Origin: Elmis aenea
Taxonomy: Eukaryota > Arthropoda > Insecta > Coleoptera > Elmidae
DNA length: 64,000 nucleotides
Direction of reading: 5' to 3'
Assembly (NCBI GenBank): GCA_947652605.1
Contig: OX393583.1
Span: 11,325,222-11,389,221 of the forward strand
Below, piece by piece: positions 34,321 through 44,881 of this stretch (within the stretch, counting starts at the first letter, position 1; each line of letters begins with the position of its first letter). Made by a program: the position numbers and the translations under genes. The notes below the pieces were generated by a model. The model was not told the origin of the DNA. It did no database searches and was given only the letters and a program-made list of their open reading frames with translations.

Positions 34321-35573
34321 CAGGGTGCACCACGACCCTGAGATTCTTCGATAGCTCCTTTATTAATGAAAATATCAAAAAATGTTTAATACAAATATTG
34401 TGCGAACCTATTTTATACATAACCTAAAATTATTTTCAAATATACAAGGTGTTTCGTTTGACCGGCACATAAAAAAATTTAATTTTTTTAAATAGAACAC
34501 CCTGTATATTTTTACATTTTTGGATTTCTCTTAAAATTTACTTTAACAAATGTATTAAATTATATGGGTCTTAAGTCAACCGTTTTCGTAAAATTTACAT
34601 TTTTATGAAATTTTTGAGCAATACAGCACTTTCAATTTTTTTTAACATTAAAGTTATTTAAAAAAGCGGTAAAATTTCCTTTAAAATTGAGATTGACAAT
34701 AGATTAATTAACACTTTGCGCTAGCTACATTTTAAAAATATTATACAGGTGTTTTTTACGCTTGGTCAAACTTGTGAAACTTTAAACATCGATAAGTCAT
34801 TTTTCTTAAATGCAACACCCTGTATATTTTTACATTTTCTTGTAGAGAATTTAATTGTCTTTCGAAATTATTAAGCATGTCCTATACCTAAAGTTAATAT
34901 TTTTCGAGCTATTTCGATTTCTATTAGTATTACTAAGGCAATTAAAATATTTTAAAGTCGGCCATGGACGTAAGTCATAATTTTTGAAAGAATTTTTGAA
35001 CAGGTATAGGTATAGGACATGCTTAATAATTTCGAAAGACAATTAAATTCTCTACAAGAAAATGTAAAAATATACAGGGTGTTGCATTTAAGAAAAATGA
35101 CTTATCGATGTTTAAAGTATCACAAGTTTGACCAAGCGTAAAAAACACCCTGTATAATATTTTTAAAATGTAGCGCAAAGTGTTAATTAATCTATTGTCA
35201 ATCTTAATTTTAAAGGTAATTTTACCGCTTTTTTAAATAACTTTAATGTTAAAAAAAATTGAAAGTGCAGTATTGCTCAAAAATTTCATAAAAATGTAAA
35301 TTTTACGAAAACGGTTGACTTAAGACCCATATAACCTTGTACATTTTTTAAAGTAAATTTTAAGAAAAATCCAAAAATGTAAAAATATACAGGGTGTTCT
35401 ATTTAAAAAAATTAAATTTTTTTATGTGCCGGTCAAACGAAACACCCTGTATATTTGAAAATAATTTTAGGTTATGTAGAAAATAGGTTCGCACAATATT
35501 TGTATTAAATATTTTTTGATATTTTTATTAATAAAGGAGCTATCGAAGAATCTCAGGGTCGTGGTGCACCCTG
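34321..35573. mobile_element. CAGGGTGCACCACGACC palindromic element
   Basis: The ends CAGGGTGCACCACGACCCTG and its inverted counterpart are flanked by TA. The two arms of about 600 bp mirror each other. Each contains internal boundary motifs: (C/A)ACCCTGTATATTTTTACAT at 34499 and 34817, with inverted forms at 35073 and 35388. The centre near 34975-35000 lacks the transposase piece found in the longer sibling at 42400-44276. Confidence 0.85.
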
Positions 35574-36835
35574 TAGAATGCGAGAAATCAAAAAACATCA
35601 TTGGTTTTTTAATATTTCTTTAATGTTTTTTATGGGCTACAGTAGAATTTATTTCTCATAATTTCTACAATTTTCACGAACTCCAAGCTGTGATCTAATA
35701 ACTGAGTTATTTATTTGTCTGAAAATTCAAAACGACGTCCATAAGAAATTAACAATTAGACTATTGCCAATAAGACTTCCGAAGATGTATTAACAATAAA
35801 ATGCTAACCTTCGATTCTTAGCATTCCATAACATAAAAGTATCGATTGTTATAAAATTATCTAAGAAAAAGGGTCCAAAACAAAACAGTTGAATTTTTCG
35901 GTTGTTTAGTTTGCTTTTAGAAGATTTGAATGAAATCAAATTTGAAATCTCCCGAAAGTTCTATATTTTGTAGTTAATGTTTATAGCTCTTTTATTTACT
36001 TTAAGGCTACTCCACACCTGTGAAAACTGGCAACGAACCTATAAAATACCTGATTAAGAAAACGACAAGACTTCACAAAGAAGGAAAACATTGTACAATA
36101 TTGTTTTTCATAGAAATTACTTCCAAAACATCGTTTTTTAAAATATGGTCCGCTAACCCCCAGGAGTTTCTGAAACCTTTCATGTTAAAACTATTTTCGT
36201 ATTATTACTTAGACGCTATTTTACTTTCTTGTTCTTATTGTTTTATAAATGCACTGGAGTTTTCGAGAAGCAGAATGACGTATGATCACGTAATCTCCTT
36301 GAGGGATAATGGAATGAGTACTTGTTTATACTTGTGTTTCCTAGAATTTTCCCAGATATTTTTCAAGAGATAAATATGAAACAATGTCACGTTACTCGCT
36401 AAAAACAACATTTTATGATAAAAATATGTCAAATTCGTAATGAAAAGTGCAGAGAAGTTTATTTACATACGTATTCTGAAAGGTGACATCAGAACATCAC
36501 TTTATTCATCAAATTAGGTCAAAACTTAAAACAAAAATACCTTTGGATGCTAAAAATTATTTTATATTAGGCTACAAATATTCAAAATGTATTAATTTTT
36601 ATGCAGTTCAGGACAAGATTAATTTTCTCATATTTTTAAATATTATATCAAAAACTCATATTTTTGACCTATGTTTCAATGTAATTACAGAAACTATTTT
36701 CTATTTGGTTTTCCTCTTTCAAAATAAGTTTATACAAGTTTTTCTGCATTATTAGGTATTTTATGTCATTTTTTTAAAACAGAAACGCATTTTGTAGCAC
36801 ATAATAAACTATTAAATGGGGCAATTATAGTATAC
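35574..36835. other. No gene recognised
   Basis: Two plus-strand frames (36020-36373 and 36483-36755) are open for 117 and 90 codons but show no domain, are rich in Phe/Leu/Ile codons as expected of AT-rich DNA, and have no splice or start context I would trust. No repeat termini are seen. Confidence 0.4.
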
Positions 36836-37398
36836 TAGCTGATTGACCCGGCGTTGCACGGGTGATTACAATTCTCTTTTATCAATCACAGTCTACTCGC
36901 GCTCCGCATTTTTTTAGGTTATTTCGCTTATTTTTGAAAATAGACATACAAAATATTATATCATTGTAAAGAGAAAAAAATAATCTTTAAATATAAGTCA
37001 TTACCTACTACGACTGCCATTTTAAAAAAAGTTGTTTTCTCAAATATCTCGCACGGTAATTTATGAAAAAAAATGACTATCGTCATCTTATAGAAAACAA
37101 AATTTACAAAAAAAATGTTCCTTTGACAGTTTTGTTTATTCGCAACAATAGCCGAGATATTTAAGTTTAAAATTTTTTATCGATTTCGGTTTTTTCGTTA
37201 TATCACGCAAGCCATGGAATTTTTAAACAAAACAAGATCTGCTTTAAAATACATCCCTAAATAGCTAACTTTTGTCCCATTTAACTAACCTTGTATCAAT
37301 TACGGTTTAAAAGTTACCCATGGTGAGCCTCGAATTCTGGACACACTGTATATACCGGGTGATTCAGTTTAACTGTCGCACCCCTATAACTTGTTAAT
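36836..37398 (+). repeat. CCGGCGTTGC repeat start joined to CAGGGTG-class arm text
   Basis: GACCCGGCGTTGCACGGGTG with ATCAATCACAGTCTACTCGC (36845-36903) is the start of the same family as at 1374 and 24412. It breaks off at the GCTCCGCA motif. From about 36920 the sequence matches text at 62435-62740 (GTAAAGAGAAAAAAAT, CAATAGCCGAGAT and CAAGCCATGGA). It ends at GGACACACTGTATA near 37350 and is followed by an ACCGGGTGATTCAG end like that at 12938. Confidence 0.55.
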
Positions 37399-38479
37399 TA
37401 TTGAAAGTAACCCCAACAAACTTATATTTTTGGAAACGGCGACAAATTCTCTATTAAATGATGTGCATTTGTTACCTCAACGATGACGTAGATATGTCAA
37501 ATCCGCGATGGGCAACTGTTTTTTTTTTTAATTACATAGAATACATGTTTTTGTTGATTCGAATAGAGAATTCAATCTGAATCCGACCATGTATTAAAAA
37601 AGTATGCATACATAAGAAAATTTTCGAGAAAAATCAGTTTAAAGTTTATTGAAATTATAGCAACCAGTCTTATTAAACAAAACAAAAAACCATATTTTTT
37701 AAGAGTAGTCAAGAGTTTTAGTCAAAAACCGTTATAAAAATAAAGTTCTTGATTTTCGGTTGACCGTTAACCAATTTTTTTTCGGTTTCTAACCCTGCTT
37801 TAAAGGAATAAAAAACAAGACGTTATAATAAACATATTTTTTATTTTTTCGTTTACAAAAATATTTTTAAGTCAATGATATTTAACAAATGAAGAATCCC
37901 AATACCTAACTTAACAAAATTATTTAATAACGGCTTTGGTCTTTAAATTTATATTGAAATCCCAAAATTTAGCTAATTCTATGCCACACAAATCTTTGTT
38001 TTCAAGATAGATAAATGTGTTGATACGAATATTAAGCATCATTAATTAATTATGATAATTAAGTTGCAAACAATTGTTTACTTAATTCCTGTTTTACTGT
38101 CCAATGAGCAACTGAAAAGTATAGATTCATCAATTTAATTTTATATTTTATGACAAAATTACATTATTAATTCCAATCATTGCTAGACAAATAATTACAA
38201 TGCACATTTTCTTAAAAATTAAAAAAATAATTGAATTTAACTTTACTTTACGAGCGGTAAAAACTTGCACAACTATCACTAATGTCTTTTAAGGTCTTTT
38301 AAGGTCTTGGATCACACTTAAACACTCTGAACACGCAAGAAAAAAATAAAATGTGTACATTCGCCTATGTTCTCAATGCAAACTATTTAAAATCTGGAGG
38401 TCGCAGCCCAGTCGCAAGCGAAACTCGACCGTATGTATATACACCTCAGCCAATAGAAAGTTGTCCAGCGCCTGTCCCT
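37399..38479. other. No gene seen
   Basis: AT-rich sequence with no recognised terminus. TAAGGTCTTTTAAGGTCTTGG near 38290-38310 is a short direct repeat. TTATAAAGG at 38489 looks like a TATA box but lies within the coding frame of the transposase relic that follows. Confidence 0.4.
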
Positions 38480-38482
38480 ACC

Positions 38483-38833
38483 CTGTTTATAAAGGCACTT
38501 GACACTAGTGCTTATAATGCTTTGGTGTTATAGACAGAAATAAAGCAGAGATGAAAAAATCATGTTTTACACAAAAGAAGATTGTACCTAGAAGAACTGG
38601 GTAAGCTACTAATGACTCCTTATATTGAAAACAGAAAATACTTGCCACGTAATGAGCAAGCGATTGCTATTGTAAAAAATATCCAAGCAGTGGACTTGCC
38701 TGTTTCTGGCACAAGTTGTATAAGCGATCAATCAAATAAACGCGCAAGATGTACATGTTGCCCTTTTAGTTGTGACAATAAAATCGCAATGACATATGCA
38801 AAGTGCAACAAATATATTTGTAAATCTCATACG
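38483..38833 (+). pseudogene. piggyBac transposase C-terminal relic, interrupted by mariner
   Basis: One frame reads LFIKALDTSAYNALVL, stop (38531-38533), TEIKQR, stop (38552-38554), then HKRRLYLEELGKLLMTPYIE and a cysteine-rich end with CTCCPFSC and AKCNKYICKSH. The D-[IT]-S-A-Y-N-A-[FL]-V motif, the R-R-x-[FY]-L-x-E-L-G motif and a closing C-x-x-C...C-x-x-C...C-x-x-H zinc-binding domain are characteristic of piggyBac transposases. The first stop replaces the usual tryptophan. The catalytic aspartates lie upstream and are not present. The mariner insertion at TA (38830-38831) cuts it at the last cysteine/histidine pair; the frame resumes at about 40144 and ends within a few codons. Confidence 0.8.
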
Positions 38834-40143
38834 AGGGTTGCCTTTTATATTTCGGGATTAGAGAACAAAAACAAATATTAATCATCGAAAATCACTTTAT
38901 TGTTTTTCAAAATATTCCCCATGAATATCTATACACTTTTGCATGCGTTTGAACCAATTGTCGAAGCACTTTTTCCACTCTGATTGAGGTATCTTCAAAA
39001 AATGCATTCTGAATGCAGCAACCGCTTCTTCAGGTGTCGAAAAACGTTGACCTCTCAGTTTGTTTTTTACGTACGGGAATAAAAAGAAGTCATTTGGTGA
39101 AAGGTCAGGACTATATGGCGGATGACTCATCAAATCGATGTTTTGGGTGCTCAAAAATGCAGTTGTTTGAGCCGATGTGTGAGAGCTCGCATTGTCGTGA
39201 TGAAGAGTGATCCGTCTTCGGCGGTTGGTTTTCCTGATTTCTTGGAAGACAACTGGCAAACAAATTGTTGTGTACCACTCAGAATTGACTGTTCTGCGTT
39301 GCTCTAGTGGTACGGTTGCGACATGTCCAGTTTTTCCGAAAAAACATGCGACCATTTGCTTGGAAGTGCTTCGTGCGCGAACAACTTTTGTTGGATTTGG
39401 CTCATCTTGAAACACCCATACAGTCGACTGCTGTTTACTTTCGGGCTCATACGCGTAAATCCACGATTCATCACCTGTCACGATGTCATAGACGTGTTTT
39501 GAAGCACCGCGATCGTATTTTTCGAGCATTTCTTTCGACCAATCGACACGAGCCTTTTTTTGAGCGATAGACAAATTGTGTGGGATCCAACGCGAACAAA
39601 TTTTTTTGACAGTTAAATGTTTATGCAATATTGAGTGTATGCTGGTCCCACCAATGCCTAAGGTTGTCTATCTCACGATAGGTCACATGACGATCTTGCA
39701 ATATCAGTTCGCGCACAGCATCAATGTTTTTCAGAACAACAACTGATTTTGGACGACCTTCACGAAATTCGTCTTGGAGTGAACTCCGACCACGATTGAA
39801 TTCACCATACCATCGATAAACACTGGTCCTTGATGGAGCTTCATCGCCAAAAGTTGAATTAAGTTCATTCATGCACTGCTGCTGAGTTAATCCACGTCGA
39901 AAGTTGTAAAAAATAATCGCACGAAAATGTTCACGATTTAATTCCATTTTTGGGGGCAGATGAATCTTTTAACTTACTGTAAACAACACAAATAGCGCTC
40001 GTATGTCAAAACGTTCTGAGTACGTATAACCTCAAAAACGTCTAACTCATAGATAAGAGAGGTCTAACTTTACGATAGAGCTGTCAGTTGACAGATTGCA
40101 ATACCAGGGTTGCCAAATCCCGAAATATAAAAGGCAACCCTCG
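38832..40143. mobile_element. Nearly intact mariner element with perfect 28-bp ends
   Basis: The terminal inverted repeats at 38832-38859 and 40116-40143 match at all 28 positions (outer bases CGAGGGTTGCCTTTTA). TA flanks each side (38830-38831 and 40144-40145). The length of 1312 bp is that of a full mariner. It sits within the piggyBac transposase relic and carries a transposase on the minus strand with one apparent frameshift. Perfect ends imply a recent arrival. Confidence 0.97.
38897..39947 (-). pseudogene. Mariner transposase (D,D34D), one frameshift
   Basis: The start at 39947 gives MELNREHFRAIIFYNFRRGL, then a paired-like helix-turn-helix region (TQQQCMNELNSTFGDEAPS, VYRWYGEFNRG) over residues 1-60. 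The frame breaks near 39663-39668; removing one base would join REIDN to LGIGGTSIHSILH, the normal continuation. The second part carries the catalytic triad: TGDESW, HHDNASSH and SPDLSPNDFF. Exactly 34 residues lie between the last two aspartates, the mariner signature. WSKEML and the WxxHxL-type linker region are also present. Total length is about 345 residues, as usual for the family. The enzyme cuts and pastes DNA at TA sites. All catalytic residues survive, so this copy was inactivated recently. The subfamily was not determined. Confidence 0.95.
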
Positions 40144-40266
40144 TATAACCCATTTTTGCTTTAACTGTCAGAAACAATACATTTTATTTTATAACACCAT
40201 TATCATTCTTATTATTATTCATATTCTATACTGTACGATTTAAACTTTTTATTGTAAATAGTGTTC

Positions 40267-41584
40267 TTGAGGCGCCAATTTGCAAAACTTTCTATATCCG
40301 CCATAACTAATTTCACAGGAAACGCGAAAAACCTATACGTCGATTTATAATTGACTATGTATGTTCATAATGCACAGTTGTTTGCAGAAGGCATTAAAAA
40401 ATTGATCGGCAATTACTAAAAAAAAAAAGATGATCGCGGAAAAAGTTATTTTAGAATGTATTTTGGATTTAGATAGTTTTGCAAACTATCTGTGGATTTA
40501 AAAAGTTTTGAAACATTATTTAAAGAACATAGTTCGCTTTTTTAAAAGAAATTAGAATTATTTTACAAATTTTTATTTTTAGTTTTTTGAAATTCCAAAA
40601 TACGGTACAAAAAATAGTTGTAATACAGGAGAAAGAATTTAAATTCTAAGACCATCATCCTCAGGATACAATATTTCTTCTTCATCAGGATTTTCATTTT
40701 CATTTATATTTTCTTCATGAAAAGTATCGATCAAATTTCTATAAAATGACAAATCAGTTTCTGGATTGTTTCTCCAATCAACACCAAAGTGTTTTTTTAA
40801 AAGGTTGTCAACATCAATTAGCTTTAACTGTTTGACTGGAACGTTGTTAGGAAGTTCCTCTGGAGTGATATTGGCCACAGTCTTTCCTCTTTTCAGAACA
40901 GATTTGTATACTTCAATGTTGCTTTTATAATGGATTTCACCTTTTATAGTTATACTTCCTGACTTATGTTTTTTAATAAAAAATCGCTTTGCCATGGAAA
41001 ATTGAAAATGCCATTGACCAGGAGGCTTTATGCAAGATTCAACTGCTTTCGTCCAATCAAAAACAGTGAAATCCTTGGGCAGTTCTAGAACAGTTGCATA
41101 TTCAGCAAATATTTTTTTCTTCCTTTTTCAATCAAAGAAGATGTTGGAGAAATTTCCATAATCAAAATATTAGTTAAACAAAACACAAAAACACAGTAGA
41201 CTGTCTTTAAAAACAAAACACGTGCGTTTCGGCTGTCAAATACAGAACACTAATAAAAGCGCAAAATATAAAAGATATTAGGTAAGGATATATGATGTTT
41301 TGATTCCGTAAAATAACTAACAGGGTAAAATGGCGCTGGATGTAAAGAGTTTTGTAATAATCACTTCTAGAATGGATGAAAAGAGTTTTGAAGTAGTAGT
41401 AATGGTGGATTGAAAGAGTTTTGCAACGTTAGACAGTTTTCATGAATAAAATGAGCTGGGAAAATATAAGTTTTGTTGCATTATGATTTAGTAACCATAT
41501 GACAGACTGTTTAAAGTCAACAGCGCCACCACTATCTAATTTTCTTACTAAATTGGATGTAAAGAGTTTTGCAAGTTGACGCCT
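40267..41584. mobile_element. Unclassified terminal-inverted-repeat element
   Basis: The left end GAGGCGCCAATTTGCAAAAC and the inverted right end GAGGCGTCAACTTGCAAAAC continue to match to GGATATAG/GGATGTAAAG, about 31 bp with a few differences. Subterminal copies of GGAT(G/T)TAAAGAGTTTTG(C)AA recur at about 40493, 41336, 41376, 41408 and 41553. The flanks (TGTTCTT and GTCTTTT) do not give an obvious target duplication. The element holds one minus-strand reading frame of unknown kind. Multiple subterminal motif copies occur in several superfamilies (P, Kolobok, Transib and others), and I could not choose among them. Confidence 0.65.
40639..41160 (-). pseudogene. Unknown protein encoded in the unclassified element (one frameshift)
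   Basis: From ATG at 41160 the frame reads MEISPTSSLIEKGRKK, then needs one extra base in an A-run near 41112-41118 to continue as FAEYATVLELPKDFTVFDWT, CIKPPGQWHFQF and MAKRFFIKKHKSGSITIKGE. The downstream part from 40995 is open for 118 codons and ends with an acidic tail (ENINENENPDEEEILYPEDD). Total length is about 173 residues. I do not recognise the family: no DDE triad, zinc-finger cysteines or membrane segments are visible. The mixed basic core and acidic C-terminus could suit a DNA-binding accessory protein. Its place between inverted repeats suggests that the transposon encodes it. Confidence 0.5.
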
Positions 41585-42399
41585 CGTCTTTTATGTTTAA
41601 TAAATTAGTAACTCTGGCATTAAAGAGTTATTTTTTCATATTTTACAGCATCGGGTCATTACGACCCGAAAGACAAATGTACAGTGAAACGAAGGAATAC
41701 AGAAGAGTTAAACTAATCAATTTTCTAAAACATACAAAAATTAGATGTTTTATCATTATTTACCTACATGATCTTTTAGAATATACAACCATTTTTTTTT
41801 TTAAATTTGATCTTGTTAATTACAGAAAAATTTTAATCGAAAATACAACAACTTGAAATTCGAACCAATTCCTGAAACGGATCGTGTCCATAGTTTCGTG
41901 GTTTCACTGCAAATGTCTCATAGTTTCCGTTGATATTTCATAACTTTATTTACTACTGAGTCATTCAATCTACTTACGTTTCCAAACCGAAAGTTAAAAC
42001 TGTATAACTAATCGATTTAAAACGAAGTTACAAACAAACAATTTTAAAAGCACATTTATCGATTTTTTATGCCACTTTGATGTGTATGTTCGCTTCTGTA
42101 GTTGCCTTTAAAAAGCTATTTCCAAGTCTTCCAATCGAATCTTAAACAGAGGATTAAGAAAATAATTGATAAACCGATTAAAACCTACAATATTTTGGAA
42201 AACATAATTTTCAGTTTAACATTTAGGGAGAATGAAGGCAACTTTTATATTTTTCTTTAGTAGTTGAAAAATGAAAGGGATAACTTAAATGAACGCAATT
42301 TATTTTGGTCATCAATCTAAAACCGCGGCTCATACCACAATGTATTTGAGTAATGGCGTTTACTTTAAGAATTTTTTTATTTTTATGGCTACTTATATA
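41585..42399. other. No gene seen
   Basis: AT-rich DNA. The 95-codon frame at 41569-41856 has no recognisable domain and starts inside the neighbouring terminal repeat. Confidence 0.4.
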
Positions 42400-44276
42400 C
42401 AGGGTGCACCACGACCCTGAGATTCTTCGATAGCTCCTTTATTAATCAAAATATCAAAAAATGTTTATTACAAATATTGTGCGAACCTATTTTCTACATA
42501 ACCTAAAATTATTTTCAAATATACAGGGTGTTTCGTGTGTGGCGGTTAAAAACTTAATTTTTTTAAATAGAACACCCTGTATATTTTTACATTTTTGGAT
42601 TCCTCTTAAAATTTACTTTAAAAAATGTATAAGGTTATATGGGTCTTAAGTCAACCGTTTTCGTAAAATTTACATTTTTGTGAAAATTTTGAGCGACACA
42701 GCACTTTCAATTTTTTTTTACATTAAAGTTATTTAAAAAAGCAGTAAAATTTCGTTTAAAATTTAGATTGACAATAGATTAATTAACACTTTGCGCTAGC
42801 TACATTTTAAAAATATTATACAGGGTGTTTTTTACGCTTGGTCAAACTTGTGAAACTTTAAACATCGATAAGTCATTTTTCTTAAATGCAACACCCTGTA
42901 TATCTTTACATTTTCTTGTAGAGAATTTAATTGTCTTTCGAAATTATTAAGCATGTCCTATACCTAAAGTTAATATTTTTCGAGCTATCTCGATTTTTAT
43001 TAGTATTACTAAGGCAATTAAAATATTTTAAAGTCGGCCATGGACGTAAGTCGTAATTTTTCAAAGAAATTTTAAACAAAATAATAAAAAGGGCTGCAAC
43101 TTTAATTTTAGTCCAATAATGTACCCCTTTACCCCGAAATTTATCGTATAAATTGTTTAAAATTATATCCTTGTTCATGTTCTACGCACAGCCGTAGATG
43201 TTGTCTCAAAGACTCTAGCACTCTTGATAACATTTCGGGGGTTATACCATTAAAAGCAGTTGTCGAACACAGAATATCCTAATAGATGGATAGGGCGAGG
43301 TAGACCAATCTCCTGGCCACCTACGTCACCTGATCTTACCCCTATAGATTTATTTTTGTGGGGACCCATAAAGCAAGTGTATCAAGACCCCCCAACAACT
43401 GTTGAAGATGTGCAGAACAGGATTCGTATTGCTTTTGATGGTATAACCCCCGAAATGTTATAAAGGGTGCTAGAGTCTTTCAGACAACGTCTACGGTTGT
43501 GCGTAGAACAAGGACATATTCTTGAACAATTTATACGATACATTTCGGAAAAATGGGGGACTAAAATTAAAGTTGCAGCCCTTTTTATTATTTGGTTTAA
43601 AAATTCTTTGAAAAATTACGACTTACGTCCATGGCCGACTTTAAAATATTTTAATTGCCTTAGTAATACTAATAAAAATCGAGATAGCTCGAAAAATATT
43701 AACTTTAGGTATAGGACATGTTTAATAATTTCGAAAGACAATTAAATTCTCTACAAGAAAATGTAAAAATATACAGGGTGTTGTGTTTAAGAAAAATGAC
43801 TTATCGATGTTTAAAGTTTCACAAGTTTGACCAAGCGTAAAAAACAACCTGTATAATATTTTTAAAATGTAGCTAGCGCAAAGTGTTAATTAATCTATTG
43901 TCAATCTAAATTTTAAACGAAATTTTACCGCTTTTTTAAATAACTTTAATGTAAAAAAAAATTTAAAGTGCTGTATCGCTCAAAATTTTCACAAAAATGT
44001 AAATTTTACGAAAACGGTTGACTTAAGACCCATATAACCTTATACATTTTTTAAAGTAAATTTTAAGAGAAATCCAAAAATGTAAAAACATACGGGGTGT
44101 TCTATTTAAAAAAATTAAATTTTTATATGTACCGGTCAAACGAAACACCCTGTATATTTGAAAATAATTTTAGGTTATGTAGAAAATAGGTTCGCACAAT
44201 ATTTGTATTAAACATTTTTTGATATTTTCATTAATAAAGGAGCTATCGAAGAATCTCAGGGTCGTGGTGCACCCTG
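42400..44276. mobile_element. CAGGGTGCACCACGACC palindrome carrying a transposase fragment in its loop
   Basis: The ends CAGGGTGCACCACGACCCTG and its inverted counterpart lie between TA dinucleotides (42398-42399 and 44277-44278). Arms of about 850 bp mirror each other, including inner text near the centre (GGGCTGCAACTTTAATTTTA, ATTTCGGGGGTTATACC). The central loop (about 43260-43440) is single copy and codes for the C-terminal part of a transposase. This is a longer sibling of 34321-35573 and of the right half of 22115-22948. Confidence 0.9.
43260..43550 (+). pseudogene. Mariner/Tc1-superfamily transposase C-terminal fragment
   Basis: The frame reads NRWIGRGRPISWPP, then SPDLTPIDLFLWGPIKQVYQ, PPTTVEDVQNRIRIAFDGIT and PEML. 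After a single in-frame stop at 43461-43463 it continues LESFRQRLRLCVEQGHILEQ. W-P-P-R/T-S-P-D-L-T-P-x-D-[FL]-F-L-W-G is the third catalytic aspartate block common in insect Tc1/mariner-related transposases, and the R-R-L-x-x-C-[IV]-x-x-x-G end is its normal C-terminus. The first two catalytic aspartates are missing. From about 43430 the coding text is also part of the right inverted arm, with its mirror at about 43090-43250. Confidence 0.85.
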
Positions 44277-44881
44277 TATATTTGACGAATTGAATGACCA
44301 TGTGTCTAATATGTAAAAGATGTGCCAGGTATTTGATGGGGCAATCGACAACCGGTTTACTATTCGTAATTTGTATATTACAGAATACGATTATCACCCA
44401 AGAATTCTAATATTGCTAATAACTATAAATTTCATGTTTTTCAAAATACCAAACGTACAATAAACTTCACAGGTATTACTGCATGTTACGTACCCATACT
44501 GTCAAATATTTAATGCTATCGCAGAATGCTTTAAAAACGGAACATAAATACGTTTGAAGCAGCAGCTATTCACATATGGAACTTTAATTACGAAAGTAGT
44601 GCAATTCCATTGTTTATTTCCCAAAATATTTAGTTGTTTGCATTCCAATCGATTTCCAATTACTGATAAAGTCTTATAAGTTTCCCCAGTTTCTCACAGG
44701 GCATGAAAACGCTTTTTTTACAGCATAAAAACAGCGGTTAACCGTTATTTTTTGTCCTTAAAAATTATTTTTAACCGAAACCGAAACCGTTAGTTTTAAT
44801 GGCAAAAAAACGGTAACCTTTAACCATTATAATTGAAACTTCTGGTAAACTAATTGCATTTAATACAGATATTTGCTAAGT
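44277..44881. other. No gene seen
   Basis: AT-rich sequence. GGTTAACCGTTATTTTT and ACCGAAACCGTTAG near 44735-44790 are short repeated phrases without context. Confidence 0.4.

Noticed and set aside
36020..36373. 117-codon frame in transposon-free DNA
   Set aside because: No motif, no splice context and a composition expected by chance in AT-rich DNA; kept only as a note.
38489..38500. TATAAAGG as a possible core promoter
   Set aside because: It lies within the coding frame of the piggyBac relic and has no downstream initiator or gene.
39013..39570. Four plus-strand frames across the mariner
   Set aside because: They are shadows of the mariner transposase on the minus strand.
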